Source: Oceaniferula marina
GTDB taxonomy: Bacteria; Verrucomicrobiota; Verrucomicrobiia; Verrucomicrobiales; Akkermansiaceae
Length of the DNA: 63,270 bases
Direction: 5' to 3'
Assembly (NCBI RefSeq): GCF_013391475.1
Contig: NZ_JACBAZ010000013.1
Span: forward strand, 1-63,270
Shown here: positions 45,201-54,047 of the stretch, one piece after another
Layout: each line of letters opens with the position of its first letter
Numbering within the stretch: the first letter of the stretch is position 1
Notes under the pieces: generated by a model
Seen by the model: the letters and a program-made list of their open reading frames with translations, nothing else
Databases searched by the model: none
Told to the model about the DNA's origin: nothing
Program-made: the position numbers and the translations under genes

Positions 45201-45476
45201 TGGATCGACCAATCGCAGTCCGTGAACCTCTTCCTCGCCGAGCCGGATATGAAAACGCTGAGTCACATGTATCGACATGCATGGCACACCGGTCTGAAAA
45301 CCACTTACTACCTGCGCACTCTGCAGGCGTCGAATATTGAGAAGTCCACCATCGACGTGAAGAAGGAAGTGCGTGGTGTGGCCAGCGGTCAGAAGAAACA
45401 ATACACCGAGGCTGAAAAAAATGCCTGCTCGATCGACGCCATGCTGAATGGTGGAGAGTGTGAGGCTTGTCAGTAG
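42216..45476 (+). CDS. nrdA: Ribonucleoside-diphosphate reductase alpha subunit
   Basis: A 1086-residue class I alpha subunit that reduces NDPs to dNDPs. It is longer than E. coli NrdA (about 760) because of two N-terminal regulatory segments: a divergent ATP-cone-like unit (residues about 40-150, QILVTRGHEEEELSLAKVAD) and a canonical ATP-cone (about 163-255, RLIRRNGNVVPWSQTKIEIA). Catalytic residues are present: Cys in HSQLSSCYLYKVDD, the SNLCTEI triad, Cys in ETAVCNLGS, the stacked Tyr pair in LKTTYYLRTLQ, and the C-terminal redox Cys pair GGECEACQ. It forms an operon with the two beta genes. Confidence 0.97.
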   Translation: MYRSISLEEDLALKKVITDRASAPISERFDWCAVLGEQTSDRVPQILVTRGHEEEELSLAKVADTIGSALTDLLISRQEAEEKIFNDENRMFVSNVANSVATSLTEQVQDGGQLRLTRNDLYLLIEKALIENDAHDVAKSLVFSRSLERNGEVIVSEEPQTMPVRLIRRNGNVVPWSQTKIEIAVRKAFLSIKEDPEAAVKVSNAVTETIRNGDSAFAHIENVQDLVQEELMRQGYFKAAEAYILYRAQRAQMRLDEQPVEDPNQESMIVVTEDDGGTEFWDGTELRKRITFSCIGLELCLSEAEIEQELRRSIGTEITREALKSTIILNAKSLIEKDADFAKFAGRILLTYIYEEVLDWNILTDGIRALKTAHQESFKKYLDHGVKIKRISPEVVAHYDLKKLAVALDPTADLDFDYLGIQTLYDRYLIVDKTGEKPRRLETPQFFWMRVSMGLFRGEKEQQEDWAIRLYSLYKGRRFCSSTPTLFNSGTLHSQLSSCYLYKVDDTIESIMQRGIADNAYLSKWAGGLGGSWTAVRGTGGYIQGTNGESQGVVPFLKLHNDQLVAVNQGGKRRGSGCAYLESWHNDIEDFLELRKNTGDERRRCHDMNTSNWIPDLFMKRMEARQDWSLFRANETPDLHDLYGKAFELRYEEYEQQAADGKIWTRKMPAIELWKGMLKMIFETGHPWITFKDPCNLRSPQDHCGVIHSSNLCTEITLNTSDEETAVCNLGSVVLDTHITKDGSLDHDMLKETITVAIRALDNVIDINFYPTEAAKTANSRHRPIGMGVMGLQNALYKKGLSFASDAAVDFNDEFMEAIAYYAYNASSDLAAESGTYSSYEGSKWDRGILPQDTVDLLEDERGMPVDVPRGAKMDWSHLRKKIAEHGMRNSNVLAIAPTATISNIMGTTPCIEPNYKNLYVKSNLSGDFIVLNRELVNDLKSEGLWNQDMLDQLKYFDGELSDIEDMPEALKEKHKTVFGVGYKAIIDAAARRQKWIDQSQSVNLFLAEPDMKTLSHMYRHAWHTGLKTTYYLRTLQASNIEKSTIDVKKEVRGVASGQKKQYTEAEKNACSIDAMLNGGECEACQ

Positions 45477-45508
45477 CCGAGGTCTTCAATCTAGCAGAAA
45501 AAAATCAG

Positions 45509-45543
45509 GCCCTCTTTCTCCGAGTGAGAAGGAGGGCTTTTTT
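45509..45543 (+). terminator. Terminator of the nrd operon
   Basis: GCCCTCTTTCT (45509-45519) pairs with AGAAGGAGGGC (45527-45537), with one G-U pair, and is followed by TTTTTT. Confidence 0.9.
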
Positions 45544-45561
45544 CTGTTTTGCGGAGTGGTA
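45544..45561 (-). repeat. Fold-back repeat, copy D (18-bp terminal remnant)
   Basis: CTGTTTTGCGGAGTGGTA is the exact inverse of the left end of copies A and B, followed by TTA. It abuts the nrd terminator, so only the terminal inverted repeat survives or was captured. Confidence 0.7.
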
Positions 45562-45745
45562 TTATGGAGTGCTCCGGCTTGACGGAGCTTTGTGGTAGGC
45601 GGGGCTTGACCCGCGTGGTGGCGTGCTCGAGTAGAAAAGCGGAGTCGAGCCTCCGCAGTCCGAAAGGGGGCAATGGCCCGGTCGGTGGGATACGATGAAC
45701 CGCCCCTTGCCAGTTCACCAGAGAAACAGGAAAGTGGGGATGTTT
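45562..45745. other. GC-rich intergenic stretch
   Basis: No credible gene. It contains short self-complementary words (GGAGTGCTCC; CGGAGCT; GGCGGGGCTTGACCCGC) of a kind seen in intergenic repeats. It overlaps the 3' flank of the small lipoprotein gene. Confidence 0.35.
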
Positions 45746-45979
45746 CTACTCTTCTGTCGTCGAGGCTTCCGAAGCATCAACCTCTCCAGAATCAGGCGCG
45801 GGAATCGCCGGGGATTCGACGACGGGTGACGGGGCTTCATCGGTCAGGCTGCTGACGCCTGCGGTGCGACCGATCGAGCGCATCAGGCTGGCAGGGAGTT
45901 TAAGAATGCTGCCGATCAGAGAGCATGATGGAAGGGTGCAGAGCAGGGCGGCGGCGGTGAACAGACGGAGAGTTTTCAT
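45746..45979 (-). CDS. Small predicted lipoprotein
   Basis: 77 residues with a signal peptide (KTLRLFTAAALLCTLPSC) and a lipobox-like LPSC with Cys19, then a short amphipathic stretch and a Pro/Glu/Ser-rich tail (APSPVVESPAIPAPDSGEVD). It should be membrane-anchored. No family recognised; the tail resembles entericidin-like or envelope-stress small lipoproteins only in size. It follows the lamin-tail/CotH gene by 90 bp on the same strand. Confidence 0.65.
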   Translation of the reverse strand: MKTLRLFTAAALLCTLPSCSLIGSILKLPASLMRSIGRTAGVSSLTDEAPSPVVESPAIPAPDSGEVDASEASTTEE

Positions 45980-46069
45980 GGTAGGGTGTGGATAGAGGAA
46001 CGTTATGGAAAAATCAGGTTTAGTCTAGGTTGATCATCATGTGCGTCAATGAACAATTCCAGAGGGGAG

Positions 46070-49000
46070 TTACGATTCCGGCAGCTCGCGGATTTCCAGT
46101 CGCATGAAGAGTTTGCCGTCTGGGTAATCTTCGCTTGGTAAGGCGCTGCGGTAGTGAAGACTTTCCAGAGGAGGGGTCAGGGGCGTGCGTTCAATCTCAA
46201 GGGGGGTGCCGGATGTGTTCCAATCGATCAGGTTGCCGGATTCCTGCACGGTGAAGCTCAGGTCATCGGCATTCATGTTTCGCTGGAATCCGAGAGTGAA
46301 GTAGGTCTCGTTTGTTTCGCTGATGCTCAGGTCGCGGAAGGCACTTTTGGGGGCTTGGTCCATTGAGGCCTCCAGCGGGTGGGTTCCGAGGAAGTATTCT
46401 GCCAGGTGGGGGAGGCCGTCGAGATCGGGATCATCGTTGGCTCCGGCATCCGGGATGCCGTGTGAGCGTAGCCATGCTTGGAAATTCCAGCTATCGACCA
46501 CGCCCGGCTGGCCGTGATTGCTGTGGCTGGCGCGCCAGTTGCTGGCGATGTTGTGGTCGGGGAGCGACCATGGATCTTGCAGGACCAGGCTGGCTCCGGT
46601 GCCATCGGCCGCTTCGGGCCATGGTGAGATGTCATCGTAGGTGAACTCACGGATCAGGTTGCCGGCGCTGTTGCCGTCACCGTAGGACAGGCGCAGTGTT
46701 TCTCCTCCATTGGAGAGGCTTTTATCGAACTCTCCGGCGATGGGTTGTCCGGTTCCGTAGCGGCTTTCGAAGGCTGCCTTGTCTTTCACCACCAGTACCC
46801 GGGCTCCGGGCTCCAAGGTGGTGATGTCGGCTCCGGTAAAGTCGAAGCTAATGCCGTCGGCGATCCGCACGGCGTTGAGATCCAGTGGCTGGGAGCCAAC
46901 ATTCATTAGTTCGATAAACTCAAAGTCGCTGGGATCCAGGGAAGCTCCGAGTTCACCCGGAGTGGTTGGGCCGAGTGGGTGGTAATGAATTTCACTGACA
47001 ACCAGAGTGTTGCGGAACAGCGAGATGTCCGGGGCGGTGCTGGTGAATTCGAGTGGAGCCGACCAACGGCTCCAGCGCCCGGTTTGGTCCTGGTGCCTGA
47101 CTCGTGCCCGGTAGGTTTTTCCGACTTTGAGCTGGGACGGGGGCACTTGGATTTGCCGGGTATTTCCGTCCCAAGCGGCGGAACCACTTTCCCAGACGGG
47201 GGTGATTTCATACTTCCATGGGTCGCCTGGAGTGTAGTGGCTTAGGTTCGGGTCATAGATCTCGCCGACCCTCCATTGGATTTGAGCAACTTGTCCACCA
47301 TTGCTTTGAAAGGAGGAGCTTTCGAGGGTGATATTGGATGTTGGGTGGCCGGGGGTGCCATGGTAGCTGATACTTGGTGTGCCTGGGATCGAGCTGTCGG
47401 CATTGGCCTGGGATTTGGATTCGAGCTGATCTCCCCCAAAGGACCCCGGTTTAGGGAAATCCCTCATGTAGTTGGCCATATCGGCGAAGCCATTCCAGTA
47501 GCTGCTTCCCTCGATGCGATACCAGTTCCCTTGATAGCGCTTTCTCGGGTGCTGGTTCCACATCGCCTGATTGGCATCGACCAGGGTGTTGGTGGTGGTT
47601 CCGCTGGAGCTGCCACTGAGGAGAGTGACGATTTCATCGACACTGCGGTCGTATTGGCCATTCCAGAGAAGCAGATCCTGAAGTTCACGGACACGGTTTT
47701 GGTAGGCGATGAAATACTCGGGGTGATCGAGCGATCGGTGCAGGTCTTCCCACCACGCGTAGGGGTCACGGTTGTGGTGCTGTGCATCTTCAAACAGGAG
47801 GTCAACGTCCCATATCGATGGGTGCCAGCGGTCGGTTTCCGAGTTGTGCCAGTAGATGACATTTTGCTCTTTGCGCAGGTCCGAGTTATTGAGGGCTAGG
47901 TTCAGCGTGTTCCATGTGTAGTAGACAGGGAGCTCGAGGTTGTCGGCCCACCACTGGGCGCTGTTGGTGGATTTGTAGCCAGTGATGAAGGCGCTGAGGT
48001 CGGAAGCATCATCAACCTGAGAGCCGTCCTGGTACCACTTGGAGGCGGTGGCGCCGTTGGTGCTGCCAGAAACATTTAGTTTGTAGAGGTTGCCTGTCGG
48101 AAGGTCGTGTTGTTCGAAAAAACTACGGTCCGGGTGTTGTTGGGCGGTGTAGATTCCCCAGAAATCTCCGTCGTATTGGCTGCTGGGGCTGGATTCGGAG
48201 GCGTCATCGATGACCCGGAAATGGAAGTGGAACATTTTGGTGGCATGGGCACCCGCCAGGTTGTTGACTTTGCTCATCAGGCTTTCCTGAAAGAGCATGC
48301 CGCTCATCGGGTAGCGGTCGTTGCGCCACCACGGTGACTCACCGGTCTGGATGCTGAATTTGTCCCACTCCGCGGCCATTTTTTTGCCGTAGTCATCTTT
48401 TGCTTGGAAGCGATGCCCGCGGTTGAAATTGAGTTTCCATTTGTTATGTCCCATTCGGTAGGTTGATCCGGAGCCCTTGTTGCGGAACTTGATGTGGTCG
48501 TAAACTTTTCCATCGTAGACCAGAGTGCCCTCGAAGTATTGTTCGTTGTAGCTGCCATTCCACTGACTGTTTTCGATGTCGGTGTTGTTGGCTATGAGGT
48601 GGTAGACCGGCAGGCGGCCAAGCTCGGCGCTGCTGTAGGTGACCTGAGCCGAGCCACTGTCGATTTTCCCCGACCAAGACGGCAGACCGTTGTAACAAAA
48701 ATAGGCAAAATTGGCTTGGGTGTCATCGCCGTAGGGGAGGCGCATGCAGTGGTTCAGTGTGTCGGTTACCGTAATACGGTATCGGATCAGGCGGCGGTGA
48801 ACTTGTACGCTTCCCGGGATGGTGACACTGTAGATGGCATCTCCGGCGGCGAGATCTCCCTGGTTGCCGGTGTCCACCATGTTGAGTTTGATCCATTCGG
48901 AGGCGTCTTCATAGTCAGCATCCGAGCGACGGATGTAAGTTCCGGGGTCGACAATTTGATAGGCAAGTTCGACGGATTGGATACCGTTGGGGTCGGTGCA

Positions 49001-50224
49001 TTTGGCGCTGATGACGACGGCTTCGCCTGCTGCGGGTTGTTCCGGCAGGTGTTGCACTTGACGGACCTGAGGTGCCGCTTTGCTGGAATACGAATGATTC
49101 TGCGCCATGGGTGACGGGCTGCTGTCCCCCCCTGATCCTGAGTTTGCGACTTCGCTGAGCTCCAAGTCAAAGTGGCAATCACCGCTGGTCAGGCGTTGAT
49201 TAAACATCTGAACGGCAATCAGATTGTTGCCGTCGACCAGATAATCTTCCGGAGTTTCGAGAATCTGGCTGATGTAAATGGCACCATCTGATTCCGAGCG
49301 GCTGTCTGTGGCTGTGGCCGTGTGTGGTGACGGGTTTGCCGCTTCTCCCGGTGCGAGGTTCTGGTAGACCGGGCTGCCGTTGATCCAAATTTTGATGCCG
49401 TCATCGTAGCGGAGGCTGAGCTGGAGTTGCTCGATGGCTGAAGCATCACCGACGGTGAAGGTTTTGCGCAGGAACAGGGTGCTGTAGTTGCCATACATAT
49501 CTGAGATGAAAGTGTTCAGATGGCTTTCTCCGTAACCCATCGGTGCCGTGGCTGTCGCCCAGTCGCTATTTTCCACAAAGCCGAAGTCCTGCCACCAATT
49601 GAGACCTCCGTCATCGTCGCTCGGGTCGGATGTTCCCTTGTGGTATCTCCACTGGATGGATTCCTTCGAGATGAAGGTGCTACTGGCACCGCTGCCTGCA
49701 CAGACCGATGGCTCGCCGGATGCCCGCCAGCTGCCACCGAGGTCGTTATCGAGTGAGGGATGGATCAACTCCATCGAGGAACCGGTGCCTCTGGCTCCCA
49801 GCGGCCATGGGAAGCCAACGCCGTAATCGACGGTGTCGATGGTTTCCCCGAGTGGGTTTTTCAAGGTGATGGTTTCCCCCTCGTTGCTTAATTTTCCTGT
49901 CCATGGCCCGAGTGCGCTGACTCCGAATTTGGTGAGGATAGCATGGGGGTTTTCGGCAATGATCAGGTAGGCTCCGGGGGCGAGGCTGGTTGATTCCGGC
50001 AGGCTGTAACGGACGCCGTCGGTGAATTGCCAATGGCTGAGATCCACGCTTTCGCTACCGTTGTTGTAAAGCTCGATAAACTCGACGGCTTCGGTATTTG
50101 GCTCCGGATCGTAGTGAATTTCATTGATCACCACATTCCCTTGCACTGTTCCTTGAAGGAGCAGGCATAAGGTGGACAGCGAGGATAGGATCCAGAAGGG
50201 TGCGAAGCCGGACGGCATGCGCAT
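46070..50224 (-). CDS. Large exported lamin-tail / CotH-kinase-domain protein
   Basis: 1384 residues with a signal peptide (WILSSLSTLCLLLQGTVQG). A first lamin-tail domain spans about residues 30-150 (NVVINEIHYDPEPNTEAVEF). A discoidin-like Ig stretch and a CotH-type kinase domain follow at about 520-880, with IKFRNKGSG, EQNVIYWHNSETDRWHPSIW and DVDLLFED, whose Asp residues fit the CotH catalytic loop. A second lamin-tail domain lies at about 1080-1230 (LVVSEIHYHPLGPTTPGELG), then a C-terminal domain YFTLGFQRNMNADDLSFTVQ. Such proteins are common on Verrucomicrobiota and Planctomycetes surfaces; their function is unknown, with phosphorylation of secreted proteins suggested by CotH. Confidence 0.85.
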   Translation of the reverse strand: MRMPSGFAPFWILSSLSTLCLLLQGTVQGNVVINEIHYDPEPNTEAVEFIELYNNGSESVDLSHWQFTDGVRYSLPESTSLAPGAYLIIAENPHAILTKFGVSALGPWTGKLSNEGETITLKNPLGETIDTVDYGVGFPWPLGARGTGSSMELIHPSLDNDLGGSWRASGEPSVCAGSGASSTFISKESIQWRYHKGTSDPSDDDGGLNWWQDFGFVENSDWATATAPMGYGESHLNTFISDMYGNYSTLFLRKTFTVGDASAIEQLQLSLRYDDGIKIWINGSPVYQNLAPGEAANPSPHTATATDSRSESDGAIYISQILETPEDYLVDGNNLIAVQMFNQRLTSGDCHFDLELSEVANSGSGGDSSPSPMAQNHSYSSKAAPQVRQVQHLPEQPAAGEAVVISAKCTDPNGIQSVELAYQIVDPGTYIRRSDADYEDASEWIKLNMVDTGNQGDLAAGDAIYSVTIPGSVQVHRRLIRYRITVTDTLNHCMRLPYGDDTQANFAYFCYNGLPSWSGKIDSGSAQVTYSSAELGRLPVYHLIANNTDIENSQWNGSYNEQYFEGTLVYDGKVYDHIKFRNKGSGSTYRMGHNKWKLNFNRGHRFQAKDDYGKKMAAEWDKFSIQTGESPWWRNDRYPMSGMLFQESLMSKVNNLAGAHATKMFHFHFRVIDDASESSPSSQYDGDFWGIYTAQQHPDRSFFEQHDLPTGNLYKLNVSGSTNGATASKWYQDGSQVDDASDLSAFITGYKSTNSAQWWADNLELPVYYTWNTLNLALNNSDLRKEQNVIYWHNSETDRWHPSIWDVDLLFEDAQHHNRDPYAWWEDLHRSLDHPEYFIAYQNRVRELQDLLLWNGQYDRSVDEIVTLLSGSSSGTTTNTLVDANQAMWNQHPRKRYQGNWYRIEGSSYWNGFADMANYMRDFPKPGSFGGDQLESKSQANADSSIPGTPSISYHGTPGHPTSNITLESSSFQSNGGQVAQIQWRVGEIYDPNLSHYTPGDPWKYEITPVWESGSAAWDGNTRQIQVPPSQLKVGKTYRARVRHQDQTGRWSRWSAPLEFTSTAPDISLFRNTLVVSEIHYHPLGPTTPGELGASLDPSDFEFIELMNVGSQPLDLNAVRIADGISFDFTGADITTLEPGARVLVVKDKAAFESRYGTGQPIAGEFDKSLSNGGETLRLSYGDGNSAGNLIREFTYDDISPWPEAADGTGASLVLQDPWSLPDHNIASNWRASHSNHGQPGVVDSWNFQAWLRSHGIPDAGANDDPDLDGLPHLAEYFLGTHPLEASMDQAPKSAFRDLSISETNETYFTLGFQRNMNADDLSFTVQESGNLIDWNTSGTPLEIERTPLTPPLESLHYRSALPSEDYPDGKLFMRLEIRELPES

Positions 50225-50287
50225 AGATTAGGGGCAAAATGGAAAATGTAAACCCGTGAAAACCAGTGGGTTATACAGGGTGTCGGC

Positions 50288-51391
50288 TTAGCGGCAGCGT
50301 GCCAGAGTCGACAGCATGTAGCCGGTGCCGTAGGCGTAGTGGTAATTATACAAGGGGTAGTCCCACCAGGAGCCGTTTTTCTCCTGTTTCGGGATCAGGA
50401 TGGCTGCCAGCTTTTCCTTCCACGGGCCTTGCTCTTCTTTGGGTAGGATGTGGATGCATTCGCTGGCGTAATAGTGGCCGTAGTAGTAAAAATAGCCGGC
50501 GACAGCAGCCGGAGCCTCATGTGGAACCGGGCGTTTGCGGCCGTGATCGAGCCAGCCTTGGCGGTCGACCAGTCGTTGCAGGAAGGTGCGGATGACGTCG
50601 TCGGTGACGGCGGTGTCATCGAACTTGCGCAGGGCGGCATTGCAGACCTGGGAGCGGCCGAGTGATCCAGCGGCGCGGTTGATTGGCAGGCGTGGGCGGC
50701 GTCGGTGTTCGCGGGCGTAGACGTAAGTGAAGTCGGCATTGCGTTGTTCCTGGATGCAGCGAATGCAGGTTTTGATCAGCCGTGGTGGTAGCTCCAGGTC
50801 CATCGTGCTGGCGGCATCGTGCATGCCGAGCAAGGCGGTTGCCGTGGTGAAGCTGGTGGGCATACCGGACGGCCGCACAGTATTTTGTTTGAAATCCAGG
50901 TAGCCAAACCCGCCGTTGATATCTTCGTAGCGCTTGAGCTTGGCGATCTGGGTGAGGGCCTGCTCTTTGTAGACCTTTCGTTTTTCCGGGTCGTCGTGGT
51001 AGCGGTAGAGGGAGGCCAGTGCCCTTAGGCCATAGGCGTGAGCCCAGATATTGTAGGTGGCTTTCGGGTTGATGCTGCGTGTTTTTGGCAGCACTTCGAG
51101 CAGCCATTGTTCACCTCGGGCAATGGACTTCAGGGTGTCGGGCCGTTGGTCACGGGATTCGAGCAGCCCGTGCAGGGCGAGTGCCGAGCTCGCGGTATGA
51201 AACGCCTGGTGGCCGTCTGGCAAGGGAGCGAAAATGTTCAGTCCCTTGGTGCGCGTCGGACCACCCCATGAGCCGTCCTTGTTCTGATGGCCGACCAGGA
51301 AATCGACGCCTTTGGTCATGGCGGATTCGAGATCCGGATTGGCCATGAGGCTGGATCCAAGCAGGACGAGGATGGCAAAGGTGCGCAGCAT
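50288..51391 (-). CDS. Exported terpenoid-cyclase-like (alpha/alpha)6 repeat protein
   Basis: 367 residues with a signal peptide (LRTFAILVLLGSSLMA). Repeats typical of prenyltransferase/squalene-cyclase toroids recur: GVDFLVGHQNKDGSWGGPTR, GEQWLLEVLPK, YEDINGGFGYLDFKQ and KQEKNGSWWDYPLYNYHYAY. It lacks the DxDD motif of hopene cyclases, so it is probably a binding or structural barrel rather than a cyclase. It lies between the CotH protein and the HlyD adaptor with gaps of 47-63 bp on one strand. Confidence 0.78.
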   Translation of the reverse strand: MLRTFAILVLLGSSLMANPDLESAMTKGVDFLVGHQNKDGSWGGPTRTKGLNIFAPLPDGHQAFHTASSALALHGLLESRDQRPDTLKSIARGEQWLLEVLPKTRSINPKATYNIWAHAYGLRALASLYRYHDDPEKRKVYKEQALTQIAKLKRYEDINGGFGYLDFKQNTVRPSGMPTSFTTATALLGMHDAASTMDLELPPRLIKTCIRCIQEQRNADFTYVYAREHRRRPRLPINRAAGSLGRSQVCNAALRKFDDTAVTDDVIRTFLQRLVDRQGWLDHGRKRPVPHEAPAAVAGYFYYYGHYYASECIHILPKEEQGPWKEKLAAILIPKQEKNGSWWDYPLYNYHYAYGTGYMLSTLARCR

Positions 51392-51438
51392 ACCGGTGAG
51401 GCGTGTGATATTTTTTCGAGGGAAGGGAAGATGCCCGC

Positions 51439-52842
51439 CTACTTCTTGACGATGACCTGTCCTTTTTCCAGTCCCTTGGTAATGACCGCCCAGCTACTGC
51501 TTGAGGCACCAATGCTAACGGTGCGAGAGGCGGTTTTTCCGTCGGCCAGTTTGACTTGCACGCTGAAGCTGCCATCGGCTTCCTGGCTGATGTAGTCGCA
51601 GGGGACTTTCAGGGCCTTGTCGATTTTTGAACTGCTCAGTTTGACGGTGGCTTTCATTCCGGGCACGGCGAGTGAGCCATCTGGCAGGGATGGTTCCAAG
51701 GTGACGAGGAACTTACCGTTGGTTTGTGGACGACTGGCAACCTGGCTGAGTTTGACGGGGATGGTTTGATAGCGGTTGCTTTCGCTGATGGCGGTGCCAC
51801 TTGGTTTGGCATGCAGTGCCTGAAGTTGGTTGGCTCCGGCGAATGCGGAGAGCTGGAGTGGGCTGTCTGCCGGGATGAAGGTCATCACGGTGGTTTTGGC
51901 AGGAAGTTTTCCACCTATTTTGAGGATCTTAGCAGCGGCTTCGGGAGACCAGTGGCCTTGTTCGATGCTGCCATAGTAGATGGAACCGTCAGCTGGGGCC
52001 ACGATGTTCATCATTGCCCGGTCCGCTTTGAGTTTGGCCAGGTTCTCTTTGGCTTGTTCATCATCACGCTCGGCTTTGGCGACGGCGAGTCGCTTGAGCT
52101 CGAGTTCGCGTGGAAGCTGTGCTTTTGCCGAGGCGTTGGCAATCTGGGCATTTTTTAATGCAAGCTGGCTCGAGAGCAGTCGGCGTGGGATGACGGTGCT
52201 GAGTGCCTTTTCGGAGTCAATTTTTGCCTTTTTCAGGGCGATTTCCGAAGCCTCCACTGCATTCTGGGTGCGGGTCAGGATGATTTCCTCGGTTTCTTCA
52301 ATTTTGTCATCCTCCTTATACATAATGAGGAGCTGCTTGAGTTCCTCTTTAATGTAGGAAAGTGCTTGCTCGGACTTTTTGACGGAATACTTGGCATCGG
52401 CGATGTCTTTTGGGTGGCCGATTTCAGTGTACCATTTCAGGTTTTCGGCCAGTTCCTTTTCGAGGCGGGCCGCATCTTCGAGTTTCCTTGGCGTGTTGAT
52501 TTCGAGTTGTGCCAATTCGTGTTTCGCCTGGGCAAGTGTCAGTTCAGCGGATTTCCGTTGTTTTTCCACTTTGGCGATGTGCTTGTCGAGATTTTCGCTG
52601 TCGATGCCGATCAGGACATCTCCTTTTTTGACCACGCTGCCTTGCATGACCAAGCTGGTGATGGAGAAGTCTGTCCAAGCATCGGGTTGAATCCGGATGG
52701 CCAGGCTTTGAGAGGGAAGAAAGGTCGCTTGCAGCTCGGTGTCGATCTGGAAGGTTTTTTCTTCAACCGTGAAGTCGTCAGCGCGGGAAATCAGGCTGAG
52801 GGCGGGAAGGAGGATGGCGCAGGTAAGTAGGGTGTGTTTCAT
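51439..52842 (-). CDS. HlyD/RND-type periplasmic adaptor protein
   Basis: About 467 residues from ATG 52842, which begins a signal peptide (TLLTCAILLPALSLISRA); an upstream start at 52920 is unlikely. It has a lipoyl-like half domain (VVKKGDVLIGIDSENLDKHI), a long coiled coil (residues about 90-290, for example KVEKQRKSAELTLAQAKHEL), the second lipoyl half (IVAPADGSIYYG) and beta-barrel/membrane-proximal domains. Adaptors link inner-membrane pumps to outer-membrane channels. No transporter gene adjoins it, so its partner is elsewhere. Confidence 0.85.
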   Translation of the reverse strand: MKHTLLTCAILLPALSLISRADDFTVEEKTFQIDTELQATFLPSQSLAIRIQPDAWTDFSITSLVMQGSVVKKGDVLIGIDSENLDKHIAKVEKQRKSAELTLAQAKHELAQLEINTPRKLEDAARLEKELAENLKWYTEIGHPKDIADAKYSVKKSEQALSYIKEELKQLLIMYKEDDKIEETEEIILTRTQNAVEASEIALKKAKIDSEKALSTVIPRRLLSSQLALKNAQIANASAKAQLPRELELKRLAVAKAERDDEQAKENLAKLKADRAMMNIVAPADGSIYYGSIEQGHWSPEAAAKILKIGGKLPAKTTVMTFIPADSPLQLSAFAGANQLQALHAKPSGTAISESNRYQTIPVKLSQVASRPQTNGKFLVTLEPSLPDGSLAVPGMKATVKLSSSKIDKALKVPCDYISQEADGSFSVQVKLADGKTASRTVSIGASSSSWAVITKGLEKGQVIVKK

Positions 52843-52892
52843 GGAAGGTCGGAAGGTCGGAATGGATGGGAGTCGGAGTAGAAGCGTCGCGG

Positions 52893-53576
52893 TTAATAGG
52901 ATTTTTTTCGAGCAATCCAAATTGTGTGGGTTCGGCGTTTGCTTCCCTTGTGGGCTGCGGCGACCGCGTGTTCGTGGGCGTCGAATCCGGCTTTACGCAG
53001 TGTTCTGGTGAAAGCTTTATCGCTGCGTGCTGACCATACGGCGAGCAGGCCGCCTCCTTTCAATGCGTGTTGAATTTCACGCAGGCCTTTTAAGGTGTAG
53101 AGACTGTCGTTGTTCTTGCCGTGGAAGGCCGAGGGTCCGTTGTCAACATCGAGTAAAATGGCGTGGTACTCGGCATGGGCTTGGCGGATCAACTTCTGAA
53201 CCGGCTTGATTTGGATGTCGATTCTCGGGTCGTCGAGTAGGCCTGGATTGAGGCTGGACAGGTGGGTGCGGTTCCAATCGACGATGGCGGAGGTGAGCTC
53301 GGCGACGACAAAGCGGGCCCGTTGCTTGTGGATCGTCCGGCTGGCGGCTGCCAGAGTGTATCCCATGCCAAGTCCGCCGATGAGGAATTTCGGCTGTTTG
53401 ACCGGAGCAAAGGGACTGCATGCCAGTTCGGCGAGCGTTTCCTCGGATCCGTGGGAAAAGCTGGTCATCAGCTGTTCCCCCTGTGAGCAGATCATAAAGG
53501 TGCCGTCGTGTTCGATGAGTTCGAGGGATTCGCCTTCGGGAGTCGTGGTTTTTGCGATGTGCTTGTAAGGTTTCAT
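52893..53576 (-). CDS. Spermidine-synthase-like methyltransferase-fold protein
   Basis: 227 residues with a Rossmann-type fold: FLIGGLGMGYTLAAASR (nucleotide/dcSAM-binding glycine loop), ARFVVAELTSAIVDWNRTHL, and HAILLDVDNGPSAFHGKNND (Asp-rich strand end like the synthase gate). It resembles short spermine/spermidine-synthase-like proteins whose substrate is often unknown. It is the first gene of the minus-strand run 53576 to 45746 and is divergent from the TM2 gene. Confidence 0.8.
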   Translation of the reverse strand: MKPYKHIAKTTTPEGESLELIEHDGTFMICSQGEQLMTSFSHGSEETLAELACSPFAPVKQPKFLIGGLGMGYTLAAASRTIHKQRARFVVAELTSAIVDWNRTHLSSLNPGLLDDPRIDIQIKPVQKLIRQAHAEYHAILLDVDNGPSAFHGKNNDSLYTLKGLREIQHALKGGGLLAVWSARSDKAFTRTLRKAGFDAHEHAVAAAHKGSKRRTHTIWIARKKSY

Positions 53577-53669
53577 GAGGATGTGGGAAAAGAAAAGTTA
53601 GGTCGTTTCTGTTATTTTTGGAACTTTGTCTTGATAGAGGCCTCGGTGATGTGCTAGGGTTCGTATGCT

Positions 53670-54002
53670 ATGTCAGAAGAACCTCAAGAACAATCACAAG
53701 CTGTTGAACCGACGGCGCCCCAGTCACCTCCGCCTGCCGCACCTCAAGGTCCGGTTCCCGGAGCGGATAAAAAGATCCTGGCGGGAGTTCTCGGTATTAT
53801 ATTGGGTAGTCTTGGAATCCACAAATTTGTTTTGGGATACCAAAAGGAAGGCATCATTATGCTGGTGATTTCGTTGGTGAGTTGTGGTTTCGCAAGTCCG
53901 GTAATGGGAATTATTGGGCTGATTGAAGGAATCATGTACATCACTAAATCCGATGAGGAATTTGTGAATACCTATATTACAAATCAAAAGCCCTGGTTCT
54001 AG
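53670..54002 (+). CDS. TM2-domain membrane protein
   Basis: 110 residues with a Pro/Gln-rich N-terminal tail (about 32 residues) and a TM2 domain: ILAGVLGIILGSLGIHKFVL, then GYQKEGIIMLVISLVSCGF and IIGLIEGIMYI. Two membrane helices joined by a short loop, with the conserved Gly-x-x-x-x-HxFYxG-like GIHKFVLGYQ. Function of bacterial TM2 proteins is not established. It has its own terminator. Confidence 0.9.
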   Translation: MSEEPQEQSQAVEPTAPQSPPPAAPQGPVPGADKKILAGVLGIILGSLGIHKFVLGYQKEGIIMLVISLVSCGFASPVMGIIGLIEGIMYITKSDEEFVNTYITNQKPWF

Positions 54003-54047
54003 GCCACGGGCTCAATCTTTTTTTTGGTTGGTTGTTTCATAAACAGA

